From an uncultured Roseburia sp. (GTDB lineage: Bacteria > Bacillota > Clostridia > Lachnospirales > Lachnospiraceae), in NCBI GenBank assembly GCA_947246475.1, contig CAMXSH010000019.1, forward strand, positions 1 through 38,030: a DNA stretch of 38,030 nt. The letters are read 5' to 3'. The notes below the pieces were generated by a model. It was not told the origin of the DNA, did no database searches, and saw nothing but the letters and a program-made list of their open reading frames with translations. A program made the position numbers and the translations under genes. Of the stretch, positions 17,660-25,824 are shown in pieces; positions within the stretch are counted from its first letter, which is position 1; each line of letters begins with the position of its first letter.

Positions 17660-17890
17660 CTCATCTATGAAATATTTTTCGGAACAAAAATCAAATAGAA
17701 TATGAATGTTTCTGCCATTTCTAATTTAACCCCTCCCCCTACAAGATAAAATCGAATTGTATATCTGAAAGAAAAAAACAGTATGAAAAAAAGCATTTAT
17801 GATTTATAATAGAAGATAGAAGTGTTGGGGCATAGGTAACGGAAAAATATTCGCCGTTTCTTATGATTTATGTGGAATGGAGGTTGATCG
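17660..17890 (+). other. Intergenic leader of the PPK2 gene
   Basis: AT-rich spacer. A TATAAT -10 occurs at about 17803-17808 with a poor -35 (TATGAA at 17 bp). No other gene or RNA is recognised. Confidence 0.4.
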
Positions 17891-17892
17891 TT

Positions 17893-19362
17893 ATGTTGGG
17901 GCAGATTGATGTAAACAAGTCTATGCAGAAGAAAGAATACGATGCGAAGATGGATCAGCTGGAAGTACGCTTTGGGGAACTGCAGCGGGCGTGTAAGGAT
18001 AAACAGATTCCGGTCATGGTCGTCTTCGAGGGATTGGATGCGGCGGGAAAGGGAACGATGATAAATCGTATGATCCAGTCTCTGGATCCCCGTGGTTTTA
18101 AGGTGTTTACTGTGGGCAGGGATAAGGAGGATGAAGTGATGCGCCCTTATTTCTGGCGGTATTTCACAAAAACGCCAGAGAAGGGAAGGATGCACATCTT
18201 TGACCAGAGCTGGTATAAGGGAGTGTATGAGCAGATCATTTCAGAAAAAGAAGTGCTGGATTTTGAGGAAATGATGACAGAGGACGGCTGTCTGATTATA
18301 AAATTTTTCCTGATGATCTCTAAGCAGGAGCAAAAAAAGAGGCTGGAAAAACTGGAAAAAAACCATGAGACCAGCTGGAGAGTGACGGAAAAAGATAAGG
18401 TGAATAACAAAAATTATGAAAAATGCCTTAAGGAATACGACCGGGTTCTGGTTCATACCGATACGGCGAAAGCACCCTGGACCGTTGTGGAGGCGACAGA
18501 TAAACAGTATGCGACCTGCAAAATAATTACTACAATTGTAGAGAGAATGGAGCGCGCGGTGAGGGAAGCAGAGGAATCTCTTTCCAAGAAGACCGGCAAA
18601 GGCAACGTTGGAAGCAATGGAACAGCACCTGATGGAGAGAGGTTCCGAAATGGCGTACTTCAGGGAATTGATCTGAGCAAGTCCATGGAACGGGAAGAAT
18701 ATAAGAAAAAGAAAAAAGAACTACAGAAGCGTCTTCTTGCCCTTCACAACAAAATGTATCTGAAAAGAGTTCCTGTTATTCTTGCCTTTGAAGGCTGGGA
18801 TGCCGGAGGGAAGGGTGGCGCCATCAAGCGCCTCACCCAGGCGATGGATCCGAGAGGGTATGAAGTGGTTCCTGTGGCGGCGCCCAACGACATTGAAAAG
18901 GCACATCATTATCTGTGGAGATTCTGGGAGCGGATTCCAAAAGCTGGGCATATGGCGATTTTTGACCGTACCTGGTATGGCAGGGTTCTGGTGGAGCGAA
19001 TCGAGGGATTTGCCAGGGAACAGGAGTGGAGCCGCGCTTACAGCGAGATCAACAATATGGAAGAGCAGTTTACAAATGCCGGTTACATTGTACTGAAGTT
19101 CTGGCTTCACATTGATAAGGAGGAACAGGAGCGCAGGTTCCGGGAGAGAGAAAACACCCCGGAAAAGCAGTGGAAGATCACCGATGAGGACTGGCGTAAC
19201 CGGGCAAAGTGGGATCTATACGAAAAGGCTGTGGACGAAATGATCGTACGCACCTCCACAGAAGATGCCCCATGGATTGTGGTGGAGGCCAATTCCAAGT
19301 ATTACGCCAGGATCAAAGTGCTGGAGACGGTGGTGAATGCATTGGAAAAACGACTGAAATAA
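17893..19362 (+). CDS. Two-domain PPK2 polyphosphate kinase / polyphosphate:AMP phosphotransferase
   Basis: PPK2-family P-loop enzyme that moves phosphate between polyphosphate and nucleotides; tandem-domain members are usually polyphosphate:AMP phosphotransferases. ATG 17893 follows GGAGG at 17879-17883; an ATG at 17863 has no site. The protein is 489 residues. Domain 1 has Walker A FEGLDAAGKGTMINR near residue 42 and IFDQSWYKGVYEQI. Domain 2 has FEGWDAGGKGGAIKRL near 297 and IFDRTWYGRVLVERIEGF, the canonical PPK2 lid and Walker B. In domain 1 the D-R-T-W-Y-G-R element is changed to D-Q-S-W-Y-K-G, so domain 2 is probably the catalytic one. No ppk1 or ppx is nearby. Confidence 0.9.
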   Translation: MLGQIDVNKSMQKKEYDAKMDQLEVRFGELQRACKDKQIPVMVVFEGLDAAGKGTMINRMIQSLDPRGFKVFTVGRDKEDEVMRPYFWRYFTKTPEKGRMHIFDQSWYKGVYEQIISEKEVLDFEEMMTEDGCLIIKFFLMISKQEQKKRLEKLEKNHETSWRVTEKDKVNNKNYEKCLKEYDRVLVHTDTAKAPWTVVEATDKQYATCKIITTIVERMERAVREAEESLSKKTGKGNVGSNGTAPDGERFRNGVLQGIDLSKSMEREEYKKKKKELQKRLLALHNKMYLKRVPVILAFEGWDAGGKGGAIKRLTQAMDPRGYEVVPVAAPNDIEKAHHYLWRFWERIPKAGHMAIFDRTWYGRVLVERIEGFAREQEWSRAYSEINNMEEQFTNAGYIVLKFWLHIDKEEQERRFRERENTPEKQWKITDEDWRNRAKWDLYEKAVDEMIVRTSTEDAPWIVVEANSKYYARIKVLETVVNALEKRLK

Positions 19363-19455
19363 AAGACCAATATTTGCAATCAAATTTCAAAGAAATGCAA
19401 TCGTGATTTTATAGTGAATATTGTACAATAAACAAAAAGAAAAGGAGATGATTTT

Positions 19456-22400
19456 GTGAAATATCACAATAATAGCCTGCGGCGTGTACTGGCATTGGTT
19501 ATGGCGGTTGTCGTTATGGTGGCAGCGGTAGTTGTACCAGAAGCAGCGCAAGCGGCGAAAAAGGCAGTAAAAAGCATTGCGCTGTCTAAACCAGCAGTGA
19601 AGACGCTGGGGATGAAAAAAGGAGAGACTTTTTCTCTTAAAGTGAAAGTGAAACCGGCGGGAATGAGTAAAAAGATAACATATAGTTCCAGTAAAAAAGC
19701 GGTGGTTTCTGTCGATAAAAAAGGAAAGCTCAAGGCAAAGAAGGCGGGGAAAGCAGTGATCACTATTTCCAGCCAGACCAAGCCAAAGAAAAGCGTCAAA
19801 TTGACAGTTACTGTATTTAAAACGTTTAAAAAGGCAAAGAAAGCTGCGCTGAATCAGAAAAATGTGACTCTTCCAGAGGGTAAGAAGACGCAGCTGAAAG
19901 CGTCGGTATCGCCGAAAAATGCCACTGTGAAGAAAGTGACATTTCAGAGTTCGGACACATCGGTCGCCAAAGTGACCAGCAAGGGCGTTGTGACAGCGAA
20001 AAAAACAGGATCCGCTAAAATTACAGCCTATGCTGCAGATGGAAGGGGAGCGAAGGCGGTCTGCAGGGTTTCTGTGACAAAAGCATCTGTTTGTCCCAAA
20101 ATCACAGCGGCTCCGCCACAGACTACAGGATCTGTTCCGTCTGTCACGGATCCAGCTCATCAGTCCCAGAAACCATTTACATTGGCAGAGGGGTTCAATT
20201 ATGTCTCGATTTATGTAGATGATGCAGGGGATGATTATGAAGGGATAAGTCTTGCGGCAGATTCTTTAGCTGACGATGTTGAGCAGGTTCTGACCAGTGA
20301 GTGCAGACCAGATGTGGTTACGGATCCCGGCGATATTTTTGGAACTGCTATTTACGCGGGTTCCATAGGAAACAATCAAGTCATCGATTCACTTATTGCA
20401 GCTGGTAAGCTGGACGTGTCAGCCATTCAGGGCAAGAGGGAGACATATAAGATCCAGATCGTGGATCAGCCTTCACCGGGCATCGACCGGGGGCTTGTCG
20501 TGGTGGGAAGCGATAAGCGGGGAACTATTTACGGAATTTATCATATTTCTGAATTAATTGGTGTTTCCCCTTGGATTTTCTGGGCGGACGCTGTGCCGGA
20601 TAAAAAAGACAGCATCGTTCTGGAAGCTTCTGAGTTAAATGTGACTTCAAAAGAACCATCGGTAAAATACCGTGGAATATTTTTGAATGATGAGGCTCCA
20701 TCCCTGACAGGATGGGTAAATGCAAAATTTAAAGGCTATAACGAAGAATTTTACAAGCATGTATATGAATTAATTCTGCGCTGCAAGGGAAATTATCTGT
20801 GGCCTGCGATGTGGTCCAATATTTTCAGTGAGGATGGTAAATCCAGTAACATCGCCAATGCAGAACTTGCCGACAAGTATGGCATCGTAATGGGAACCTC
20901 CCATCACGAACCATTGTGCCGCGCCGGTTTAGAGTGGGGAGATAAACATGATGATTACGGAAGCGACAATAAGTGGAATTTCAACGTCAATGGAGATGCC
21001 ATAACAGAGTTCTGGCGGGACGGTGTAAAAAGAAACATGGCTTTTGAAAATGTGTATACGCTGGGAATGCGTGGTGAAGCAGATTCTGCCCTCCCTGGAA
21101 CCGATGAAGAGAATATCGATCTTCTGAAAAGGGTTATTTCCGTTCAGAAAGATATTCTGGAGGAAAACGGTCTGTCTGAGGCACCACAGGTACTTACCGT
21201 ATACAAAGAGGTAGAAAAGTTCTGGCATGGCACAGAGAAAGCAGAAGGTCTCAAGAAGTGGGATGCCCTGGATGATGTGACGATCATGCTCTGTGATGAT
21301 AACTTTGGTAATATGAGGACACTCCCTGACCTGGAGACAAAAGACCGTCCCGGCGGCTGGGGAATGTATTATCACTTTGACTACCATGGAGGGCCTACTT
21401 CTTATGAGTGGATCAATACCGTAGAGCTCAATAAAGTGTGGGAGCAGATGACAATGGCCTATGAACACGGTATTGATGATATCTGGATCGTCAATGTGGG
21501 CGATCTGAAGCCGATGGAAATGAATATTTCTTATTTTCTTGATATGGCATATGACTACGATACCTGGGGCAAAAATGGACTGAACCGCACCGAAGAATAT
21601 ATAAACCGCTGGGTAAGACAGCAGTTTGGCTCTTCCCTTGATGAGCAGCAGGTTCAGGACCTTCGTTTCCTAATGCAGGAATACACATGGCTCCATGGTT
21701 CCTGTAAGCCAGAAGTTATAAGTGAGAATACCTATCATGTTTCCAATTATAACGAAGCGGCAAGAGTGCTGGAACGTGTCCAGAAAATGGAGCAGATGGC
21801 AGAGGAATATAAAGAAGTGATTCCAGAAAGCCATCAGGCGGCATATTTTCAGCTGGTTTATTATCCAGTAGCGGGAGCGGCGGCAGTAGCAAAAATGCAG
21901 ATTGGAAAAGGACTGAACCAATATTTTTATGACCTTGGCAGCATGAATGCGAATCTGTATGCCGCACTGGTTGAAGATTCTATCCAGCAGGATAAAGATC
22001 TGCAGGACACATACAATAAAAACATGCCAGGTGTGGGGGATAAATGGAAAAATATGATGAGTTCTCCGCATGTAGGTTATGTCACATGGGACTCAAAGGG
22101 ATGGAAATATCCGACGCCGAAGCGGCTGACAGAATCGGATCAAACGGGGCTTTCTGTCACTCTTGAAAATCAGGCGGAAGCTTACCGGGAGGGAGAATGG
22201 CAGCTGGATGAATTTACCAGTACCGGAAAAGAGGCATATAAGATAACTTTAGCAAATATGGGAGAAAATCCACTGGATTATACGGTGAAGGCCTCTGCTG
22301 ACTGGATTCAGGTATCTAAGACTTCCGGACAGGTGGAGAGCCAGGACAGCTTTCAGATATCCGTGGACTGGAGTAAAAATCCAGAAGCGGCAGGAACGGT

Positions 22401-23031
22401 CCAGATTCAGAGCGGCACTCAGGTCGTAACGATCCAGGTAAAGACAAGAACGGTCAATACAGATGGACTGGCAGCCAATACCTTCATCTATGCCAATGGA
22501 TATGCCTCCATCCTGCCAGGGCATTTCAGCCAGAGTGGGAAAGGGGCGAATGGAACGGAGATCTCAGTGATCCATAAATATGGAAAAACCGGGGAATCTT
22601 TAAAAGCGTTACCGACAGATGTAAAAACAGCATCTGTTCCAGAAGATGCAGCCTGGGCAGAATACCTTGTTTCCGTGGAAAAGGCAGGTACTTACCAGCT
22701 GACTGCCTATACGGCACCTTCTAATAATCTGTTGCGCGAAGACGTGGGGATTTATTATGGAGTATCCGTAAATGGAGGAAAAGCAGAGAAGCATAATACG
22801 GTGGATCCGGAAACTTTCAAAGCAGGCGAGTACAGTGGTTCATGGGCATCGGATGTGAAGGCAAACGGCAGAAAGACCCAGAGTAAAGTGGTATTAAAGG
22901 CCGGAGTCAATACGATCCGTATCTATGCCATGGATCCGGCGTTCGTACTGCAGAAGCTGGTGGTATCCGAAGGACCTGTTGCGGCGTCTCATCTGGGACC
23001 AGAAGAAAGTTATTATGTAGGGAAAAAGTAG
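19456..23031 (+). CDS. Secreted GH115 xylan alpha-glucuronidase with N-terminal Ig-like domains
   Basis: Glycoside hydrolase family 115 removes (4-O-methyl)glucuronic acid side chains from xylan. It is 1191 residues, from a GTG start after AAAAGGAGATG. A signal peptide covers about 1-34 (hydrophobic LALVMAVVVMVAAVVV, then AAQAA). Two lysine-rich bacterial Ig-like group 2 domains lie at about 35-121 and 126-210, then a Thr/Pro linker. The GH115 core begins near 245; YRGIFLNDEAPSLTGW (about 404), YLWPAMWSN (about 446) and GTSHHEPLCRAG (about 479) are family signatures. A GH115 C-terminal beta-rich domain runs from about 960 to the end. No LPxTG anchor, dockerin or transmembrane tail is seen, so it is secreted or held by the Ig-like domains. 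There is no adjacent transporter or xylanase. Confidence 0.93.
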   Translation: MKYHNNSLRRVLALVMAVVVMVAAVVVPEAAQAAKKAVKSIALSKPAVKTLGMKKGETFSLKVKVKPAGMSKKITYSSSKKAVVSVDKKGKLKAKKAGKAVITISSQTKPKKSVKLTVTVFKTFKKAKKAALNQKNVTLPEGKKTQLKASVSPKNATVKKVTFQSSDTSVAKVTSKGVVTAKKTGSAKITAYAADGRGAKAVCRVSVTKASVCPKITAAPPQTTGSVPSVTDPAHQSQKPFTLAEGFNYVSIYVDDAGDDYEGISLAADSLADDVEQVLTSECRPDVVTDPGDIFGTAIYAGSIGNNQVIDSLIAAGKLDVSAIQGKRETYKIQIVDQPSPGIDRGLVVVGSDKRGTIYGIYHISELIGVSPWIFWADAVPDKKDSIVLEASELNVTSKEPSVKYRGIFLNDEAPSLTGWVNAKFKGYNEEFYKHVYELILRCKGNYLWPAMWSNIFSEDGKSSNIANAELADKYGIVMGTSHHEPLCRAGLEWGDKHDDYGSDNKWNFNVNGDAITEFWRDGVKRNMAFENVYTLGMRGEADSALPGTDEENIDLLKRVISVQKDILEENGLSEAPQVLTVYKEVEKFWHGTEKAEGLKKWDALDDVTIMLCDDNFGNMRTLPDLETKDRPGGWGMYYHFDYHGGPTSYEWINTVELNKVWEQMTMAYEHGIDDIWIVNVGDLKPMEMNISYFLDMAYDYDTWGKNGLNRTEEYINRWVRQQFGSSLDEQQVQDLRFLMQEYTWLHGSCKPEVISENTYHVSNYNEAARVLERVQKMEQMAEEYKEVIPESHQAAYFQLVYYPVAGAAAVAKMQIGKGLNQYFYDLGSMNANLYAALVEDSIQQDKDLQDTYNKNMPGVGDKWKNMMSSPHVGYVTWDSKGWKYPTPKRLTESDQTGLSVTLENQAEAYREGEWQLDEFTSTGKEAYKITLANMGENPLDYTVKASADWIQVSKTSGQVESQDSFQISVDWSKNPEAAGTVQIQSGTQVVTIQVKTRTVNTDGLAANTFIYANGYASILPGHFSQSGKGANGTEISVIHKYGKTGESLKALPTDVKTASVPEDAAWAEYLVSVEKAGTYQLTAYTAPSNNLLREDVGIYYGVSVNGGKAEKHNTVDPETFKAGEYSGSWASDVKANGRKTQSKVVLKAGVNTIRIYAMDPAFVLQKLVVSEGPVAASHLGPEESYYVGKK

Positions 23032-23084
23032 AGTGTTTAAGCAGCTTGGTTGTTCAAAAAGAATCTACAGAATTTGGGAAAAAA

Positions 23085-23122
23085 GAGGTCAGCAGACATG
23101 GGAGCTGCTGGCTTCTTTTTTT
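23085..23122 (+). terminator. Terminator after the GH115 gene
   Basis: GAGGTCAGCAG (23085-23095) pairs with CTGCTGGCTTC (23105-23115), 11 bp with two G-T pairs, followed by seven Ts. Confidence 0.85.
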
Positions 23123-23130
23123 GAATTTAA

Positions 23131-23161
23131 ATAACACATGTTAATTATTAACGAATGTTAT
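23131..23161 (+). promoter_or_regulatory. 31 bp palindromic operator before blaI
   Basis: Symmetric about 23146. The core GTTAATTATTAAC (23140-23152) is a perfect odd palindrome, and the outer arms ATAACA (23131-23136) and TGTTAT (23156-23161) are also exact complements. Only the 3-base steps between core and arms differ. The position just upstream of the regulator suggests autorepression by BlaI. Confidence 0.65.
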
Positions 23162-23209
23162 CCGATATATAAAGTGACACCATAGAAAGAGAATGACAGG
23201 AGGATTCAA

Positions 23210-23611
23210 ATGTCAAAAGAGGATAAGATACCAAGTGACAGTGAGTGGCGGGTGATGGAAGTTCTTTGGGAAAGCAAGGCACCCCTTCCATCTTCTGAGA
23301 TTATCCGTCATCTGAACGAACACGGGAATATGACTTCCAGAATGGTCCGGGTTCTTCTCAACCGGCTGTGCCAGAAAGAACTGGTTGATTACATAGTAGA
23401 TGAGAAAGATGCAAGGGTGTACCATTATTTTTCCAGGAAGAGCAGGGCAGAGTGCAGAAGGGAAAAGAGCAGACATTTTATAGAGTGTTATTTTGCCGGA
23501 AGCCAGACTGGAGCAATCGCAACGCTATTGCAGAGCAGCGCCCTGACTGCGGAGCAGATCGGAGAACTCGAAGCGCTTCTGGAGGAAAACAAAAGAAAGG
23601 GTGAGGAATAG
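23210..23611 (+). CDS. blaI: BlaI/MecI/CopY family repressor
   Basis: Dimeric winged-helix repressor whose family controls beta-lactam or metal resistance genes and is inactivated by proteolysis triggered by BlaR1/MecR1. It is 133 residues. The N-terminal part PSDSEWRVMEVLWESKAPLPS is the typical BlaI opening. SRMVRVLLNRLCQKELVDY forms the recognition and wing region, and the C-terminal half is a dimerisation helix pair. AGGAGG precedes ATG 23210. It lies 2 bases before the M56 peptidase gene, so they are cotranscribed and likely coupled. The gene symbol follows the family; the true signal is unknown. Confidence 0.92.
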   Translation: MSKEDKIPSDSEWRVMEVLWESKAPLPSSEIIRHLNEHGNMTSRMVRVLLNRLCQKELVDYIVDEKDARVYHYFSRKSRAECRREKSRHFIECYFAGSQTGAIATLLQSSALTAEQIGELEALLEENKRKGEE

Positions 23612-23613
23612 CT

Positions 23614-24855
23614 GTGCTGGAAACCGGAAGAAAATTCCTGGAATATCTGGATTGTTTTGTTGTTTATTATTCGATACAGCTTGGCAGATGTGTATTGTTT
23701 TCTTTCGTGGTCCTGGCGGTGGTGCTTCTCCTGAGGCACACATGTTTTAAAAACCGATTATTTCTGAAGGGGATGTGCTGGGCCGTATTTTTAGTCATTC
23801 CTTTTGTAGGGAAGCTGAAACTGTTTTATCAGTCGTACTGGATGGTTCGCTTGTTCTGGTGGTGGAATCACGCCTGTATGAAATTTGCCTGGGTGCGATA
23901 TGGTTATCTGGCTGGAATGCTCGTAACAGCTGCCGTTATTTTTATCCAGCGCAGGCGCGTGAAAAAATTTGTTTCTACTATGAAAAAGCAGGATCTGAAT
24001 GGACATGATGTGTGGGTGGGAGATTTTTCATTTACGCCATTTACCACAGGGTTGATCCATAACCGGGTTGTTCTGCCCAGAATCATGGCAGAAACTTTTT
24101 TGCCAGAGGATTTGCAGCTTGTTTATCTGCACGAACAGACACATATCCGCCTGGGGCATTTGTGGTTGTATTTTCTGTGGGACATTGGGCGCATCCTTTT
24201 GTGGATAAATCCATTTTTAACCATATGCACGAAGACAGTGAGGCAGGATCTGGAAGATATCTGTGACCAGGTGACCATCCAGAAAAGTGGCAGAAGCGCA
24301 TATGAGTATGGAAAATTGCTGTTACATAGCCTGTCCCTGATTCGGGCGGGATCGTCAGCGCCGGGGGCAGCATTTGCCGAAACAAAAGACTACCAGATTA
24401 CGAAAAAGCGATTTACCCGCATCGCTGAATTTCGACCGTATAAGAGACAAAGAGTATTTGCTATTTGTGCTGGTGGCATCGTGGCAGTAATTGGATTGTT
24501 TTGCCTGATCTTTCAAAATTCCTATCCGAATTATATAGAACATAAGGAAGTTTTGATTTTAAGCGAGGACAATGAATTTGTGGAGGTCAATGATAAAGCT
24601 GCCCTGTATTGTGCCATTGAAATTGGCAAAAATGAGGTGATGGTGGACCAGGAAGCAATGAACCAGATTTTTGAAGAGCAGGAAATTCATTTGGATTCTT
24701 ATTTCATCTTATTTGGTGGCTTTATAAAAATGCCGGGAATTGGCGGCGGAGGAAATGCCGTATATGTCGAAAGCGGCAAGGAAGAAGGGAGACTGTGTCT
24801 TTCCTACCAGAACAATGATACCAGATTTCTTACACTTCTTTTTAAGTGGATCTGA
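23614..24855 (+). CDS. BlaR1/MecR1-type M56 sensor metallopeptidase
   Basis: Membrane zinc protease that senses a signal outside the cell and causes cleavage of the BlaI repressor. It is 413 residues from GTG 23614, two bases after the blaI stop. Membrane segments are near 20-42, 48-68 and 92-112. The M56 catalytic motif HEQTH is at about 173-177. A last membrane segment lies near 285-307 (VFAICAGGIVAVIGLFCLIF). The outer domain after it is only about 105 residues, and its sequence (KEVLILSEDNEF...GGGGNAVYVESG) is not the penicillin-binding domain of true BlaR1, so the sensed signal need not be a beta-lactam. No beta-lactamase is nearby. Confidence 0.88.
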   Translation: MLETGRKFLEYLDCFVVYYSIQLGRCVLFSFVVLAVVLLLRHTCFKNRLFLKGMCWAVFLVIPFVGKLKLFYQSYWMVRLFWWWNHACMKFAWVRYGYLAGMLVTAAVIFIQRRRVKKFVSTMKKQDLNGHDVWVGDFSFTPFTTGLIHNRVVLPRIMAETFLPEDLQLVYLHEQTHIRLGHLWLYFLWDIGRILLWINPFLTICTKTVRQDLEDICDQVTIQKSGRSAYEYGKLLLHSLSLIRAGSSAPGAAFAETKDYQITKKRFTRIAEFRPYKRQRVFAICAGGIVAVIGLFCLIFQNSYPNYIEHKEVLILSEDNEFVEVNDKAALYCAIEIGKNEVMVDQEAMNQIFEEQEIHLDSYFILFGGFIKMPGIGGGGNAVYVESGKEEGRLCLSYQNNDTRFLTLLFKWI

Positions 24856-24889
24856 TTTATGTTTGTTGCAAAAAAGGAGGAGAATTATT

Positions 24890-25594
24890 ATGGCTGTTTC
24901 AAGTATAGGAACTTATAACAATGTGTATGAGGGCGTCTCTGTGAAGCAAAAAAAGGAGGCAGAGGCATCCAGGCAGAAGAGGACAGGCGATATCCACAGA
25001 ACATCTGAAACTACAATGGAGAAAACGGAAACGACGAAAGGAACAGACAACGAGGAATATCTCAAAAGCCTGCAGAAGCAGGTGCCGTATACGAAGCTGG
25101 AGGTTGGCTCTGCCCTTAGTATGAAGAAGGACAAAAGAGCGGGTGTCATAACGATAAATCCCAAACTTCTGGAAAAGATGCAGAAGGATCCGGAGGCGGC
25201 AGCACAGTACACACAGAAATTAAAGGATATTGAGAGGGCAGAACGAACCGTAAATGCATATTACAATTCCCTTGGCGGTGTTGTGGAGAGGACCAGCCAC
25301 TGGTATGTGGATGAAGAGGGCAACCATTATCATTTCGCCTATACGCGCCGTGATGACAGGCTGAATAAAAAGATCCGGGAAGAAACGAAGAAAAATACCG
25401 AGAACCATATCGAGAAGACCCGTAACAAAGCCCGTGAAAAGGCGGAAAAACTGGAGGAACAGTTAGAGAAAAAGGCAGAAGAAGCAAAGGAGACAGAAGA
25501 GGAGCAAGTGACAGAAGTGCCTGGAAACCGGGAAGAGGTACAGCAGTTTATCGATGCGGTTATGATGGAAGAAGGTTTGGATATAAAAATTTGA
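24890..25594 (+). CDS. DUF6033 family protein
   Basis: A 234-residue, charged, apparently cytosolic protein of unknown function. It begins MAVSSIGTYNNVYEG, typical of the DUF6033 group in Lachnospiraceae. A conserved middle carries ITINPKLLEKMQKDPEAAA and WYVDEEGNHYHFAYTRRDD. From about residue 150 to 215 it is a Lys/Glu-rich coiled coil. ATG 24890 follows AAAAAGGAGG at 24871-24880; an in-frame start at 24740 inside the upstream gene lacks such a site. The gap to the M56 gene is 34 bases with no terminator, so it may belong to the BlaI-regulated unit. A similar NPKxLxKMxxDPE pattern occurs in proteins that resemble flagellar or adaptor factors, but I cannot assign a role. Confidence 0.75.
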   Translation: MAVSSIGTYNNVYEGVSVKQKKEAEASRQKRTGDIHRTSETTMEKTETTKGTDNEEYLKSLQKQVPYTKLEVGSALSMKKDKRAGVITINPKLLEKMQKDPEAAAQYTQKLKDIERAERTVNAYYNSLGGVVERTSHWYVDEEGNHYHFAYTRRDDRLNKKIREETKKNTENHIEKTRNKAREKAEKLEEQLEKKAEEAKETEEEQVTEVPGNREEVQQFIDAVMMEEGLDIKI

Positions 25595-25641
25595 ATGAAA
25601 GGGGTTTTTGCCGAAAACATACTTTCAATAACGGAGGAGTA

Positions 25642-25676
25642 TATCTGCTGGCTTTTGAATGGAGCCAGCAGATAAT
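25642..25676 (+). terminator. Hairpin after the DUF6033 gene
   Basis: TATCTGCTGGCT pairs perfectly with AGCCAGCAGATA around a 9-base loop. The stem is strong, but it is followed by ATGAACGG rather than Ts, so it may be a transcript-end stabiliser rather than a true terminator. Confidence 0.5.
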
Positions 25677-25704
25677 GAACGGAATAAAATATTGAAAAGG
25701 GAAC

Positions 25705-25775
25705 GGGTTTGTCAAGTAAAGTGTGTAAGTTTTTTTGATTTTTTGGGTGGCCGAGTTAATCGACCACCTTTTTGC
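25705..25775 (+). other. Possible solo end of an IS256-like element, with a terminator
   Basis: TTTGTCAAGTAAAGTGTGTA is followed by a T-rich stretch and a hairpin GGTGGCCGA/TCGACCACC with TTTTT. The (complement) motif TTACACACTTTACTTGACA resembles, from memory, the terminal repeat region of IS256-family elements in clostridia. No transposase is present. The hairpin with Ts can act as a + strand terminator. Confidence 0.35.
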
Positions 25776-25824
25776 ATATGTAACTAAGTTATACAGAGAC
25801 TGCCTTAAAAATTTTCAAGGGAAC

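Noticed and set aside
19387-20160. 257-residue minus-strand frame opposite the start of the GH115 gene
   Set aside because: It is the mirror of the lysine-rich Ig-like domains (AAA codons read as TTT), giving a Phe-rich non-protein.
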